A stretch of 64,000 nt of DNA from Trichopria drosophilae (GCA_030407085.1 CM059582.1:206366001-206430000), one strand, 5' to 3'; shown: positions 1 through 12,120, counted from the stretch's first letter. The notes: generated by a model not told the origin, from the letters alone. A program made the numbers and translations.

Positions 1-19
1 AATTTAAAATCATGATGCA

Positions 20-135
20 ATCATGTTCCACCCGCCATTTTGAATTTTATAAATCTGACAACATTTTTTAATCAGCGATTCGAAAGATTCTCAGCACCTA
101 GATTCATGGAAATCGAATAAAGTTTCGAATTTTGG
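20..135. repeat. Fragment of CCGCCATTTTGAATTTT-type dispersed repeat
   Basis: The left edge carries CCGCCATTTTGAATTTT followed by a degenerate copy of the sequence that surrounds this motif in the 39.5-41.7 kb array (outward phrases like 'atcagcgatt'). It is probably a diverged relic of that family. No coding signal is seen. Confidence 0.5.
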
Positions 136-190
136 TTCGCCATGTTGAATTCACTATTTTCAATTTTATCAGTAAATACAAATACTATCT

Positions 191-2599
191 GCTAGTCTAA
201 ATTAAAAATCTAAGGATATCCATGTCCGACCCTATAAAAATTATGTTGATTGCGAACTTGACATTGAAAAGAAAAATGCTTGACTTTTTTAGTAGCGATT
301 TTTGTTTTAAAACTAAACGTTTCGATTAAGCAATCCTGCAGACACAAATTCCAATATTACCAAGTCCTTGCAACGAACCGCAACTTTTTTCATCTGTCAT
401 GACTAAATTGAGAAATTGTTCGCGTGCGTGTATTATAATAGGAAGGAAATTCTCACGTCTATTTTGTTTTCTTAAAAAATTCACTATATTAGTGACGTAA
501 TAAAATTGTTTACACTCTTTCTCCGGGTAAAAATCAGTGACACTTTTTTAATTATCGATTACAACAAAGAATATTTTTTCACACTTTGAATTAATTTTTA
601 ATTGTCGAGTTTATTATATATAGTATCGTTAATATGATCTGTGTAAATTAGTTATATTATACTGTTACAGTAAATTAGTTATTAAACATTAAGTATAAAA
701 AATAAGTCTATTTTTTACACTTGACAGATTATTTGTATCCGTTACACTAAGAAGATTATACTTGAAAAAAGTTATATTACTGTTTTGAGGAGTAATAAAG
801 TAATTTCACAATTAGAAATAAATTAGTCATCAGTATAGAATATTTTTTAACTAATAATATTTTTGTTTACAAAAACGTAGCAAATATATTTTTATAATTA
901 TTCGAAAATATTTTCTTTTCGTTTGAATATTCTAATTTATTTGCTTTTCAAACACCAATTTTGGTATCAGAACTCTAAACGAAATTGTTCTACTGTGAAA
1001 AACTTTACATAACGTCAATTTATATGGAACTTTAGACAACCTACATAGAGAGATTCAAATGGTTAATGAAAAAAAAAGAAAAACATGAAGGAAAAAACGA
1101 TTTTAACATGTGTAAATAGTAGAATTAACAACATGAAAGGTTATAATTGATATTTGATGTTATGGAAGAATGAATTAAGAATCGGGAAATAATAAATGAA
1201 ACAAATTTTTAAATAGTTAATTTAACTGTTTTTTTTATTAAAGTGTTTTATTATTTTAAAATGATTTCATTAACTATTTTCTTTCTGTATACTTAGGCAT
1301 TTTATTAGGCAAAAAGTATTAACCAAAAATGGCATCAAGGAGACCAATTTCAATTTCAATAAGATAAATAAAATGTATAACTTTCAAATTAAAACAATGT
1401 TAACTACTTTTTAAAATTATTTCAAAAGTGAATCTTTAAAAACAGAAACCAGAAATTCAATATTTTATTTACAAGTTGAAATAGGAATTCGTACAAAGTT
1501 CACGATTTCGCATCTTATGGACGTGACTTTTCGCAACTGCAATGGCTTAAATTGCGAAATCCTCTTTCAATTTTTGTTGAGATTTAAAGGATAAAATATC
1601 GAATCGAATTAAATCATGTTTTCCAGTTTTATTTAACATTTTAGAAACAACTTAATGTGTTCTAAAGAAATTCAGATTTGCGCTGTAATCTTTTATTCTT
1701 GCTTCAAAATAATTAAGGAAATAAAAAGGAAAATTACTTTCGTTACCCTATTTATATGAATTATTGTTTATAATTTAAGACTAACAACATTTATAATCGT
1801 TTTTTATACTACAGTTACTATTATACTTTGAATTATTAATAACTTTTTTCATATTAAATTATTTTCATATGCAATAGTTTAAAACTGTCTTACAACTCAA
1901 TCACGTAGATGTAATAATTGATTTGAGTTAATTACCAAAAACTACACTAGTACTCATATCAAATTTTAGAATGTTAAATCCTTATTTGAAATATAAGTAG
2001 GCCTTTCAAGTTATGTGTTGAAAGATTAAATAAATAAAAAATTGCAATTGCAAAAAAATTGCAAAAAGATTAAATAAATATTTGAACTATGTATTAATTG
2101 ATTAGATTATGTAATAGTAATGTATTCTGTATAGTATTATATTGGGTATTTCTTTGTTTTATCTAGTTAATACAAAAAAGAAAAGAGATTGTAAAGTAAG
2201 AGCTACGTCAGTAGCTTTAAATATTTTGTGACATTTAAATTATCTGTAAAGATTGCAGGAATCTACAATTGACATTTTATGGTTGAAAAAAATTTTCAAA
2301 AACAAACACTTTGTTGCGTTGCAGAATGGCCATATTGGCAAGGAATATTTTTTACTGTAGTATTGCACTAATATGTAGATTATTTTGTAATTTTGAAAGT
2401 AATATTCGACCCATAGATGACAGTAAAATACTTGTTGAAAAATGTTGTTCATGTATGAATTTTTTGAATTATACAATAGCGAAATTAAAATTCGTAGGCC
2501 AGTTAGTGTGTCTCGACCGATAATACAAATTTTTAACTTAAAACATAAAAGTTAAACAGAAAGCAGCTATATTTTCAAGTCTAAATCATTTTAAAGCTA
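191..2599. other. AT-rich non-coding stretch, nothing recognised
   Basis: Long runs of A and T with many stops in all frames. The only open frames (about 70-78 codons near 2240-2523) overlap each other on opposite strands and have low-complexity composition. I see no gene, RNA gene or clear repeat boundary here. Confidence 0.5.
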
Positions 2600-3190
2600 T
2601 TTTACACATTTTTTTATGAACGAGCAGAAAATTTCTGCATATTCGGTTCAGAAACAAGCGAGAATTTGCTATAGTCATAAAAACAGAAAAAAATGAAAAT
2701 TTTTGAGGTTTTCCGTGTTTATTTCATTCGGATAAATACGTAATGAAACTACACTATAAGAAAGTCGTAGCCCTTGAAAAAATGAACAATTTGACCCATA
2801 ATACGAGGCATGTCGATAAAAATTGAGCACAAAAGGAGTCTCTGAAATTCTTGGAACTGATCAAAAACGCGTTTTGCGAATATCAAACCATTTTCCGCCA
2901 ATTTCGTGAGATTAAGATGACCCTTTACGGCTCAATTTTCATGGAATCTCATTACATTAGGGATTATATTGTTCGTTTTTTCAAGGGCTACAACTTCCTT
3001 GTAGTGGTATTTCATTAGTTACGCGAAAAATCGAAAAAATTGTCAATTTTTACCCTTTTTAGGACTATATCAGGAGAAACATTTTAGATCAAAGAGCCTC
3101 AGAAAAGAATGGTAGAGCTTGAAAGTGGCTTTAAAATGAGCCTAATTTTGTTAAGATAACTTCAAAAAATGACAAGTTATTGAATTAGCA
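2600..3190. repeat. Foldback (inverted-repeat) element, copy 1 of the 37.3-38.2 kb family
   Basis: The two halves are imperfect inverted copies. 'gtagcccttgaaaaaatgaac' near 2768 faces 'gttcgttttttcaagggctac' near 2971, and 'aaaaattgagcac' faces the reverse of 'ggctcaattttcatgg'. The hinge lies around 2870-2930. The same phrases ('cgttttgcgaatatcaa', 'ggagaaacatttt') recur at 37560-38080, so this is a dispersed non-autonomous element. It has no coding capacity. Confidence 0.6.
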
Positions 3191-3720
3191 ATATATACAT
3201 GGTCGCAAAACGATAATAGGCGTTTAGTTCTCGATATTATTGCTAGAGGGATACAGAACCTGATAGTGGACCAGTTGTTTATTGTACATATGTAACCGAA
3301 TAATTCAAAAGTTCTGTTTGCAATAATAATACACACATGGATTGTTTACACTTTTTATCACATTTAGTGGTTGACATCAACAACCCGATAATTTAAAATT
3401 AATCTTGTTGTTATTGTTATATAATCGAATCTAATTAAACTGTAGTTTTGGTAAAAGAACCATCTTACCGAATCACTTATATCTAATAATTTTAATTTAG
3501 AATATATATCTATAACAACCGTATAAATGTAGTGTGTCCTCCATTTTATTAAGTGAATTCTTTTGTAAATGTATGTGACTTATTTCCGAAATTAATAATT
3601 TTTATAGATCTTGTTCCTTATCCAAAATGTTGATGTTATTCCAATTGTAATCAAGTTTAACTTTTAACTGATGTTCGGAGGTGACATTATTTGATGCAAC
3701 TGATAATAAATCTGTTTAGC
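3191..3720. other. AT-rich non-coding stretch
   Basis: No gene or clear repeat is recognised. A 61-codon frame on the minus strand (3151-3336) has no family resemblance. Confidence 0.4.
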
Positions 3721-3774
3721 CTCCATGTTTATTAACATTTCGTCCAAAAAACGTTCTCGCACATCTGCTCAAAT

Positions 3775-4400
3775 GAGGCAGAAAAACCTACGAATCAAAA
3801 AGCCGATAGGTCGAAAAACCGATAGTCAAAATACCGACAATCAAAAAGCCGACAGTAAAAATACTGACATTCAAAAAGCCGACATTAAAAAAAGCGACAG
3901 GAAAAAAGCCGACACGCCGAAAAATCAACAGGAAAAAAACCGACACGTCAAATAGCCGACAGTAGAAAAGGGTGCGGGTCGAAAAACCGACAAATCAAAA
4001 AGCCGACAGGTGAAAAAAACCGACAGTCATAAAGCCGACAGTAAAAAAACCGACAGTCAAAAAGCCGACACATAAAAAAAAGACACATCGTCAGGAGGTC
4101 AGTCATTTTTTGAACTGTCGGCTTTTTGACTGTCGGTTTTTTGACTGTCGGCTTTATGACTGTCCGTTTTTTGACCTGTCGGTTTTTTGATTTGTCGGTT
4201 TTTCGACCCGCACCCGTAGAAAAACTAAATTTTCACAATACCGACAGTCAAAAAACCGAATTGTCGCAATACTGACAAGCAAAAAGCCGACACATAATAA
4301 TATAGAGACATCAATAAGCGGACAGTCATTTTTTTAAGTTTCGGTTTTCTGACGTCGGTTTTTTACCTTTCGATTTTTCGACCTGTACCCATTTTATTGA
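3775..4400. repeat. 15-bp CCGACAGTCAAAAAG-type repeat cluster A
   Basis: Dozens of diverged units of about 15 bp (CCGACAGTCAAAAAG, CCGACATTCAAAAAG, CCGACAGTAAAAATA and so on) run forward to about 4090. They then run reverse-complemented (GTCGGCTTTTTGACT) to about 4390. Because the period is a multiple of three, one frame (3725-3955) reads as lysine/aspartate pentapeptides. That is a by-product of the repeat, not a protein gene. The right end (about 4391) reads CGACCTGTACCC, a variant of the terminal motif of the nested element at 3970-4215. Confidence 0.85.
3970..4215. mobile_element. Palindromic MITE with 8-bp target duplication, nested in cluster A
   Basis: The 246-bp element starts GGGTGCGGGTCGAAAAACCG and ends with its exact reverse complement CGGTTTTTCGACCCGCACCC. 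It is flanked by GTAGAAAA at 3962-3969 and again at 4216-4223, a perfect 8-bp direct repeat. The interior is itself the 15-bp CCGACAGTC repeat in inverted arrangement, so it folds almost end to end. An 8-bp duplication is typical of hAT-type transposition, but no transposase is present, so the superfamily is inferred only. The host sequence is another copy of the same repeat. Confidence 0.85.
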
Positions 4401-4714
4401 CATTATTGTACATAATTATTCTATAGATTCAATTTCGAAGACGTTTGGCTAAATATCTATTTATGTCTATATAGAAGAGAAACCGTGGACTAAAGAAAAA
4501 ATGGTACCAAATATTGAAGCTTGGCTGTCGCGTCGTTCAAGACCTATTAATTATTTCTATTACCTTTAATATCGTTTTTCAACGTTACTTTTTCATTTCA
4601 ATTATTTAATATTTTTCATGCAAAATTATTTACTGAACAATAAGTTTATAAAATTTTATATATTACCACAACAAACTATTACACGGAATAGCTGTGGTTT
4701 GGTGTAGGATATTT

Positions 4715-5222
4715 CGACGTGTCGCCTTTTGGACTGCTGGCTTTTCGGCAGTCGGTTCTTCGAAGTGTCGGTTATTTGACTGCCGGTATCACGACAATTC
4801 GGGTTTTCAACTGTCGGGTTTTTGACACGTCTCATTTTTGTCTGTCGTTTTTTTGAGCTGTCGGTTTTCTGACTATCGGTATTATGACAGTTCGGTTTTT
4901 ATACTGTCGGCTTTTTGCTTGTCGGCTTTTTGAATTTCGGCATTTTGACAGTCGGTTTTTTGACTCTCGGTACTGGGTGCAGGTCAAAAACCGACCAATC
5001 AAACAGAAGACAGGTCAAAAACCGATAGTCAAAATACCGTCATTCAAAAACCCGTCAGGCAAACAGACGATACGTCAAAAAGCCGACAAACAAAAAACTG
5101 ACACGTGTAAATACCGACGGTAGAAAAACCGAATTATCATAATACCAACAGTCACATAACCGACACTTCGAAGAACCGACTGCCAAAAAACCGAAACATA
5201 AAAAATAGACACATCGACAAAA
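4715..5222. repeat. 15-bp CCGACA repeat cluster B, large imperfect palindrome
   Basis: The left half consists of GTCGGTTTTTTGACTGTCGG-type units and the right half of CCGACAGTCAAAA-type units. The motif GGGTGCAGGTCAAAAACCG (4975) sits at the switch point and matches the terminus of the element at 3970-4215. The outer ends 'cttcgaagtgtcggttattt' and 'aaccgacacttcgaagaacc' face each other. It is probably one or more decayed copies of the same palindromic family. Confidence 0.75.
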
Positions 5223-5439
5223 GGGATATCTTCATTTGGCTTACTAACTTTACTCTATATTTCATCTGGCTCTGAATCACTTTCTTCCAATTCTTCAATA
5301 TCTGTAATACGTCGGTCTAAATCTGTACGGTTTTCCGTACGTTCTATCCTGATCTAATCAGATTTATTTTATCTGCATACATTCTCGATGATGCCACCTG
5401 AATTTAAATTCTATTGTATTTTGATTAAAAATATTAACA

Positions 5440-5565
5440 AATTTTTTTTTTATAATTGTTTTATTTTTGAAAAAAAATTTGATTCACCGGGATTTGAACC
5501 TAGGAATGCTTTTTCACCAAATTTACAAATACTCTGCATAGTACATTTATAACTTCAGAAATAAA
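5440..5565 (-). mobile_element. tRNA-like SINE fragment 1
   Basis: Read on the minus strand, 'ctaggttcaaatcccggtgaatc' (about 5484-5506) has the shape of a tRNA T arm and RNA polymerase III B box (GGTTCAAATCCC). It is preceded about 35 nt upstream by an A-box-like 'tatgcagagtatttg' and followed by an A/T-rich tail. Four more loci have the same layout (17.7, 19.1, 28.2 and 28.8 kb). The body does not fold as a clean tRNA, so a tRNA-derived SINE is the better reading. Confidence 0.45.
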
Positions 5566-5570
5566 ACGTT

Positions 5571-8389
5571 GGAAGTAAACAATCGTGTATATGCGTTCAT
5601 AAATCAATTTAAACCAATTTTTGTTATTCATAAAGCAAAATAAAGGTGGAATTCCTTTACTTTAGATTTAAATTATTAATATGCCAAGAATGTTTGTACT
5701 GACACATTTTTAAGATCGTTAGAACTGAATTTTTTCAGAATAACAATCCGAATCACCGGTTCACCGAATCGTCGCAATAAATTGCAACTTTTCGCAACAA
5801 TTTCCAACAAATTGGGAAATTTATTTTGCGATACACGCGATCGGTATAATGGACCGGTGGGCATTAAACCTCCAGGAAATCGCACGGGGCCAGACGTAAC
5901 AATGGAGTAACTCGCAAGGTTATTGCACGTGGAAGACCACTATCATGACGCAACGATACATCGATTACCCTATCGACGTAATACAATTTTACAATTCGAT
6001 TGTATATATCTCGAAAATGATCCTATAGTCTATAAAATTGTAAAAAGGAACCTCTTTATAACGGTGACCTTCGGATCTTTTTTAGCGGCCCTGTGCTCAC
6101 GTCCCGTTTCCTCTAAAAAGTAGCTTTCTATGCACCGATTGACGCGTGAGAATCGATTGTCGACATCGATCAGACTCTATGCCGTTTTTGCGAAAAATTA
6201 GAATTTTGTAATTAGCACAAGGACGTGAAGGCTCGTCAGTAATTGTGACAATTTATTAAGTTCCTTTTGAATGAGTTTTGGTTATAATTAACCGATTAAG
6301 TGCCAAATGTTGCCAATTTTCGATGAACTTTCGAACAGTTTATTGTCAGACTGTATTTACCAAAAAAAATGAGAATTTATCTACAATAGATGCTTAAAAA
6401 GTTAAAAACTGAAATATTTTCAGATTTTTCTGTGGATATTTTGAAACATTTTTTATTTAGATTCTTTTGTTTAAATTTAAACAAATTTAAGAAATATTCT
6501 GAAAAAAGGAAAGTACATTCTTCGATGAATTCCAAGCATTTTTTGTTTTCTACAATTTTTTTCCAAAAATTGAAATTTTTTTATGAAAGACATCCGAAAC
6601 TATATAAAATTTGAAATTTTCTATCTCTAAAACTGTCAACTATTGGAAAAAATTGAAAACAATAAAAAATGCTTTGATTTTCTTGGAATATGTACTAGAA
6701 TTTTTTTAGAATTTATCTAAATTTTTAAAAATTTATTTAAATTTTTATTTTTTTTTTAAATTTATTTGAATTTTTATTTTTTTTAAATTTTATTTGAGTT
6801 TTGGAAAAAATGATGTGGAACAAAAACTTCTATTGCTCAAAGAATACCCTATTGTAAAACAAAAATTTTATAATTTATAAAAAAATACCCTGACATTTTT
6901 TCAAATTTTGTAATTTTGAATAGTCGAAAAAGTATCAGAAACTTAACCAACCACAAAAAATACGAAATTTTATGAAAATCCTGCATTACATAAAATTTTG
7001 AGAATTACACTGATCAACAAGGATTTTTTGTTAGGTTAGGAAGTTGTGGGTAATTTCTAAAGTATTTTTCTGTGTAGAATCCTCGCACCACATCAGGATT
7101 TTGAGATATTTGAGGTTATGTATTAGAAACATGCATTTTGTAGTCATATACTTAATGCGACAAATCGACAAAGAGTCGCAACATTTATTACTCATCTCTC
7201 TCTTCATAACGAGTTACTAGCTACTAAACTACATAAAATTTTTTCTTATAAAGTTACGATCATCTTAAATTATGACATTTATCCCAATTACCATATGAGA
7301 TTCTTGTTACCCGTCATTTTGAATCAGCCTTCTTAGAAATTGACGATATTGATTTTTCAGACTTCATGAATCCGTACAAATACCTATAAGTACAAATTTC
7401 CAACTGCAATTATCAAGTAGAAATGTTCTTTTGATCAATTTAATTTAAGGTGTTCGAACTTTATGAGAAAAAACCATTGGTAGTTAACTAATAAAATAGC
7501 AACAAAAAGCCATAAAGAACTATCGCATTCCATGTATAACCTCGAACGTAGTAAAAAATGTATTTTTCGTGTACATAACCTCAAAAATATCATTATCTCA
7601 ATCAAAAACTTCGACACTGCATCGCATCGGCTATCCCTTCATACTCGTTCGTTTTTTTATTATTTTATTAACTAACAGCTTTCAGTTTTATTATAAAATT
7701 ATGACGATATTTGTTTGTAGACTAAAACAAAAAAAGAGGGAGGGGTTTTTTACGCGTTTCCAATTTCATATAATTCGTCAGTTTTTATTGTTTCTTTATT
7801 TTATTTTTTACATCATATACATTCTTGTGGTTCTATGCGTTGTGTATTGTACGTGCAGAGTGTAAAGTAAATTTTTTATTTTAGATTGTGTTGTCAACAA
7901 TACATCGTGACCCCTTCATTATAAGTTAGTCCTTCTAAATCCTTTATACAGTTTTTATTCTTCTACAAAACTGTCATTTTTATTTTTCGGTAAATTTATA
8001 GTTGCATAAAGTACCCAATACGGTTTTAAAAAGTTGTTATATTTTCTCAAAATTATCTGTAAAATACGCCTTATATGCGAATCTAATTTCAAGACGCAAA
8101 AATAGTTTCAATTTTATAATACAACATCTAAGTTGTATCTTCAATTGATTAATTCATATTTTAGTTCTTGCGATTAGTACTTGATTTTATTTCGGTCTAA
8201 ATATTCAATTTTAGATTATTCGGATTTTTAACTGAATTTTTTCGTAATAGCTGTATAAAGTTACTAACAATGATGAGTATAAAAGAGAGAGGGGTATGAA
8301 AATGTGAGAAAAAGAGAGAGGAAGATACAGAAAAAAAGGATGAGTGAGAGGTTAGATTAGATTATATTTACAGTAGTGTCCCGGTATAT
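5571..8389. other. Non-coding stretch, partly more balanced base composition
   Basis: No gene is recognised. 5700-6240 is noticeably less AT-rich than its surroundings, and short frames on both strands (5676-5885 minus, 5923-6123 plus) overlap it without family resemblance. It could be a regulatory element or an old exon of an unseen gene. 6390-7000 is very A/T-rich with runs of TTTTTAAATTTATTT. I see nothing definable in the remainder. Confidence 0.35.
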
Positions 8390-8394
8390 TTACC

Positions 8395-8610
8395 TGTTCC
8401 CGCTCTCTTTTTTTCTCTACCTTGCTGGCTGGGGCCTAAGGAAAGGCCTGCTGTGACGTAACGAACATAATGTGCGAGAAGCGCCGCTCCTCTCCTTTGG
8501 TAAATATAACGAGTCGGGAGGGGAAGGCGAGAAACCGAGTGGTAAGTGTAGTGGGATTCTACTGCATTTAATTTCCCTGGGACGAACCCAAAGGGAACAC
8601 TGTGACATTA
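8395..8610. other. GC-richer island, possible promoter or non-coding first exon
   Basis: An abrupt rise in G+C, a TGACGTAA (CRE-like) site near 8454 and a donor-like GAGTG/GTAAGT at about 8538-8546 suggest a transcription start region on the + strand. A 63-codon minus-strand frame (8417-8608), rich in proline, serine and arginine, covers the same bases and resembles no family I know. No further exon of such a transcript can be assigned. Confidence 0.25.
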
Positions 8611-8666
8611 CTATATTCTAAATACTATAAAAGAAAAGTGTTATATCAAAGTATTACAAAATGTGT

Positions 8667-8672
<6 letters not shown>

Positions 8673-8720
<48 letters not shown>
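8673..8720. repeat. (GA)n microsatellite
   Basis: An uninterrupted AG dinucleotide run of about 24 units, preceded by 'gtgtgagata'. It is a simple repeat and likely length-polymorphic. GA-rich stretches also occur at 8283-8340. Confidence 0.97.
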
Positions 8721-8725
<5 letters not shown>

Positions 8726-9061
8726 TCATTGTGTTATACGTTTTAACCTGAAAAGAACTTTTTCGAAAAAAGGCAATTAAAATTGACCAAATTAATTAAA
8801 TGATTCTAAAAAATTGTAGTGAACGTAAAAAATATTGTCTAAATAATTACAGATGCATTTTTAAAATTCCATTTTTGTTCCAAATCAAAAAATTAAATTT
8901 TGTTACAACTTTTATTATGTTTCTATTAAATTACTCTTCAAAAATTACTAAAGAAATCATTTTTTGAACCTTCCCCTTATCTGCAAATTAAAATTCAAAA
9001 CAAAGCCTCATTCTGTCGAAATCTAGAGGCAAATGAATATATCGGTTTGTTCAAATATTCG

Positions 9062-9700
9062 AAAAAAATGATTTGGAAAAAGTCAGAGATTTCGATTTCT
9101 CAGGTAAGTACCCGTCAGTCATTTTTTCTGCTGGTCTTTGTACAAAACTGAATTGGTGTGCGTGCATCATTGTTGTCGACAGTTGGCTATTTCCTATATA
9201 TATCAAACATGAATTACTCACGCACACTTATTATATGTATTTGGATATGTGTGTATCACATGTGTGTTCACGGACACATTCAGATGATGGAATAAAAGAC
9301 ACGAGCACGAATTTGAATGCTTGGGGAGGAAGGAAGGGTCTGGTTACTGGTCGCCTATTGATCCTGAGAGGAGAGGGTCCTTGTTTTATATTTTCCTCCT
9401 CTTTTCCTTACCCCGAGACCTCGAGGATATCCTTTGTCCTCCCCTATATGACCGCATTCGGATTTGACTACTTTCTCAGAGATTCCCATTCGGTCGTGCG
9501 AAACACACAACTTCTTCAGGTCGTCATTCAATAGAATTCAGACATCTGTAGTAGTAACCGACTTGGCACGAATGTAAAAACGTATTCATTATGTTTCCAA
9601 TGCGATTATCTTACTGCTATTCTGGCATGGGCGACAAAACGATGACGTACCAACATTGTTTTGGTACGGAGGTCATTGTCCTTTCCTCAACTTGCACTAG
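9062..9700 (+). other. Unrecognised open frame with a strong splice donor near its start
   Basis: A 153-codon frame (9073-9534) is open on the + strand but resembles no protein family I recognise and contains CA/TA-rich low-complexity sequence. The consensus donor CTCAG/GTAAGT at 9103 lies inside it, which argues that any real exon ends there and that the later frame is accidental. A short hairpin, GTACCAA...TTGGTAC with flanking complementary bases, sits at 9630-9680. I judge the long frame non-coding. Confidence 0.25.
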
Positions 9701-9940
9701 ATTTTTTGAAAATTTCCATATATAGCAAAATTATGATGAAAATTTCTAAGATTGTACGTCTGCAGGGAAAAAACTGCTAGCAGTAAGCACAAAAATGCAT
9801 GATACAAATTCGTAAATCCAATAAACCAATGTTTGTTACTGCTATAGTAGACTCAAAAGAACTTTGCGCGAGGGGCGACCGCTCCTCTTGATTTACACTA
9901 ACTATCAAAATTTGTAAAACCTTTAGGAGTGAAGGTTCTA

Positions 9941-10141
9941 CGCTGAAAAAATTTAGTAATATAGACTAAATATAAGCTGCCCGTTAGCACCTAAATATTT
10001 AGTCACTTATATTAGTTCCTGCAACTACCGAATCAATAACACTTAGTCAATTCAACTAAAATGTAGTTGAAGTTACTAATATTTAGCTGCTAACAGGTAA
10101 CTATATATTTAGTCTATATTACCTACATTTTTTTCTCAGTG
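9941..10141. mobile_element. 201-bp MITE with TA target duplication
   Basis: The ends are inverted: CGCTGAAAAAATTTAGTAAT at the left, and the reverse complement of the right end reads CACTGAGAAAAAAATGTAGG, then TAATATAGACTAAATAT on both. The flanks are TA on each side (9939-9940, 10142-10143). Internal sequence ('gttagcacctaaatatttag' and 'ctaatatttagctgctaac') continues the palindrome. A TA duplication with CACTG-type ends fits Tc1/mariner-related MITEs. It has no coding capacity. Confidence 0.75.
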
Positions 10142-10599
10142 TAAGTTCGAAACGGAACTTCTTACCTTTTCAGCACCCAACGAGAGAGCGTTTTAATAGA
10201 ATATTTAACACGATTTATTATCTATTTATAGTCGATGAAAACGAATCCGATAAAAATATTTATCGCTTGCTTGTATTTTGAGTGTCATTTAAAATGCTCT
10301 AAATACATGATTTCTTTTAGATTTTAAAATGTATTCAAGAGTAAATCTAACCAAAAATATTAAATAAAAAAAAGATAGAGAGGTAGATTAGATTAGTTTA
10401 TAATAAGAGGGTGGACGACTAGCAGCACTGCGCAGCTTCTACTAAAAATGTAATGAAGGTTTTTGGGCATCTATCAGATTTGTTGGTTACGTATGAACTG
10501 AAGAGATTTTTTTAATAATTATTTTATTAGTTGTAATGTAGCAATGTATTATAAATTATGATAAATATTAGTGACATTTACGTGAAATAATAACGCAAA

Positions 10600-11790
10600 C
10601 TAGAACACGCCGACTGAAGCATATTTACTAACTTATTTTAGTTCTAGTCTAGGCTAATTAGACTGAAAAAAAATCGTTCATAGAAAGTTTCTGTGCAGAA
10701 AGTACATGGAGATGGTACCAAGATATAAGTGTGGCCACAATTTTGGCGAAGGTCAATCTATAAACAATGAAAGAAAATGCGAAAAATCAGTTTTTGGCGT
10801 GTAACTTTAGAACCGTTGTTGCTATCGAAAATTGACAAGAATATCACTTTATAGGTATTAAAAATAACTACAAAATGAGCCCTGGTTGATTAAATTTTGG
10901 TATTTAGTTTACTTGTAGTAAATAAAAAACCGCCAATTTCGGCTTTTTTATACTTTACGTAATTCAGTTGTTTTTGCTTCTAAACAATCGCAGTAAAGAT
11001 TTTTAGAAAGGACGTGTACTTAATACGTGGTAAAAATTTCGGCTTGAAATATTATTAACTTCTTTTTTAATTCTATTTGTTATCGAAAAAGTTTTTTTTA
11101 CAGTTATTTCAGGCATCGTGCACACTTTTTTCACGACTCATTTTACTCGTAATTAGTTGTGGTATAATGTACAATAAAGAGGCTTTCCATTTTTCAACTG
11201 TTAATTGTTTAAAAGTGACGGAAATTAAACCGTTTAAATAATTAATTTTAAGCGATAACTTTATTTTTTATAATTGAATTCACAAATCGATCAGTTTATT
11301 AGTTATTGATATTTCAAATCGAAATTTTTACCACTTATTAACTATACAACGACCATCCTATAACCTGTACTACGATTATTTAGAAACAAAAATAACTGAA
11401 TATTGTGTAAAATACGAAAAAATGCCGAAACTGGCAATTTTGTTATTATTACAAGGAAAATAATTAACGAAATTTAAACCACCATGGCTCATTTTCTAGG
11501 TATTTTGAACCCATATAAATTTATATTCTTGTCAATTTTCGATAGCAACGACAGATCTGATTTTATACGCAGAAAACCGATTTTTCGCATTTTCTTTCAT
11601 TGTTTAAACAATTATCTTGACCAAAATTGTGGGCACACTTACATGACATAATATCCTGGTACCCTCCCCAAGCTCTTTTTGCAGAGAAGCTTCCTCTTTA
11701 TGTTTTTTTCTCTAAAAAGTACCCTTTCAGTATAATCTGACTGGACTAATGGACTAACTCTTGTACTAACTAGTAACTTTGTCGTGTGCC
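10600..11790. repeat. Large foldback element with arms of about 450 bp
   Basis: GGTACC at 10714-10719 faces GGTACC at 11658-11663. Between them 'gtgtggccacaattttggc' pairs with 'ccaaaattgtgggcacac', and 'gctatcgaaaattgacaag' with 'cttgtcaattttcgatagc'. Pairing continues inward to about 11080/11280. Outward, weaker pairing continues to about 10600 and 11790. It is a non-coding inverted-repeat element. The short minus-strand frame at 11639-11821 is incidental. Confidence 0.8.
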
Positions 11791-11839
11791 TGTGCTCAAT
11801 TATTGCATTTCTACTTCTCAAAATTTCTTTATGAATTTT

Positions 11840-12120
11840 CTAAAACGGGTGCGCGTCGAAAAACCGACATTCAAAAAATCTAAAATTAATAAGTCCAAAG
11901 TCAAAAACCCGACAGCCAAAAAGCCGACAAACAGAAAACCGACTGCATAAAAATCAAATAATTAAATTACGCAAACTATTTTAGATGCGTTTCGAAAAAC
12001 CGAAAAAAAACAGCCAGTCACAAAATTAACATATAAAAAAATTCTGTTATCGGTAATGTAATAAGTTTACTTTTATGCTGTCAGTTTTTGGCCTTTGGTC
12101 TGACGGTTTTTTGGTTTTTT
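11840..12120. repeat. CCGACA repeat cluster C
   Basis: It begins GGGTGCGCGTCGAAAAACCG at 11848, matching the terminus of the 3970-4215 element. It continues with decayed units (cgacagccaaaaagccgac). Near 12080-12115 reverse-oriented units (ctgtcagtttttggc, tctgacggttttttgg) close an imperfect palindrome. It is an older, more degraded copy of the same family. Confidence 0.7.

Noticed and set aside
3725..3955. 76-codon Lys/Asp-rich open frame
   Set aside because: Translation of the 15-bp repeat. The same units run in reverse nearby and in other clusters.
3970..5222. CRISPR-like array of short spaced repeats
   Set aside because: Units are diverged and contiguous with no unique spacers, in an animal nuclear context.
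9073..9534. 153-codon open frame
   Set aside because: No family resemblance, contains CA/TA-rich sequence, and has a consensus splice donor near its start.
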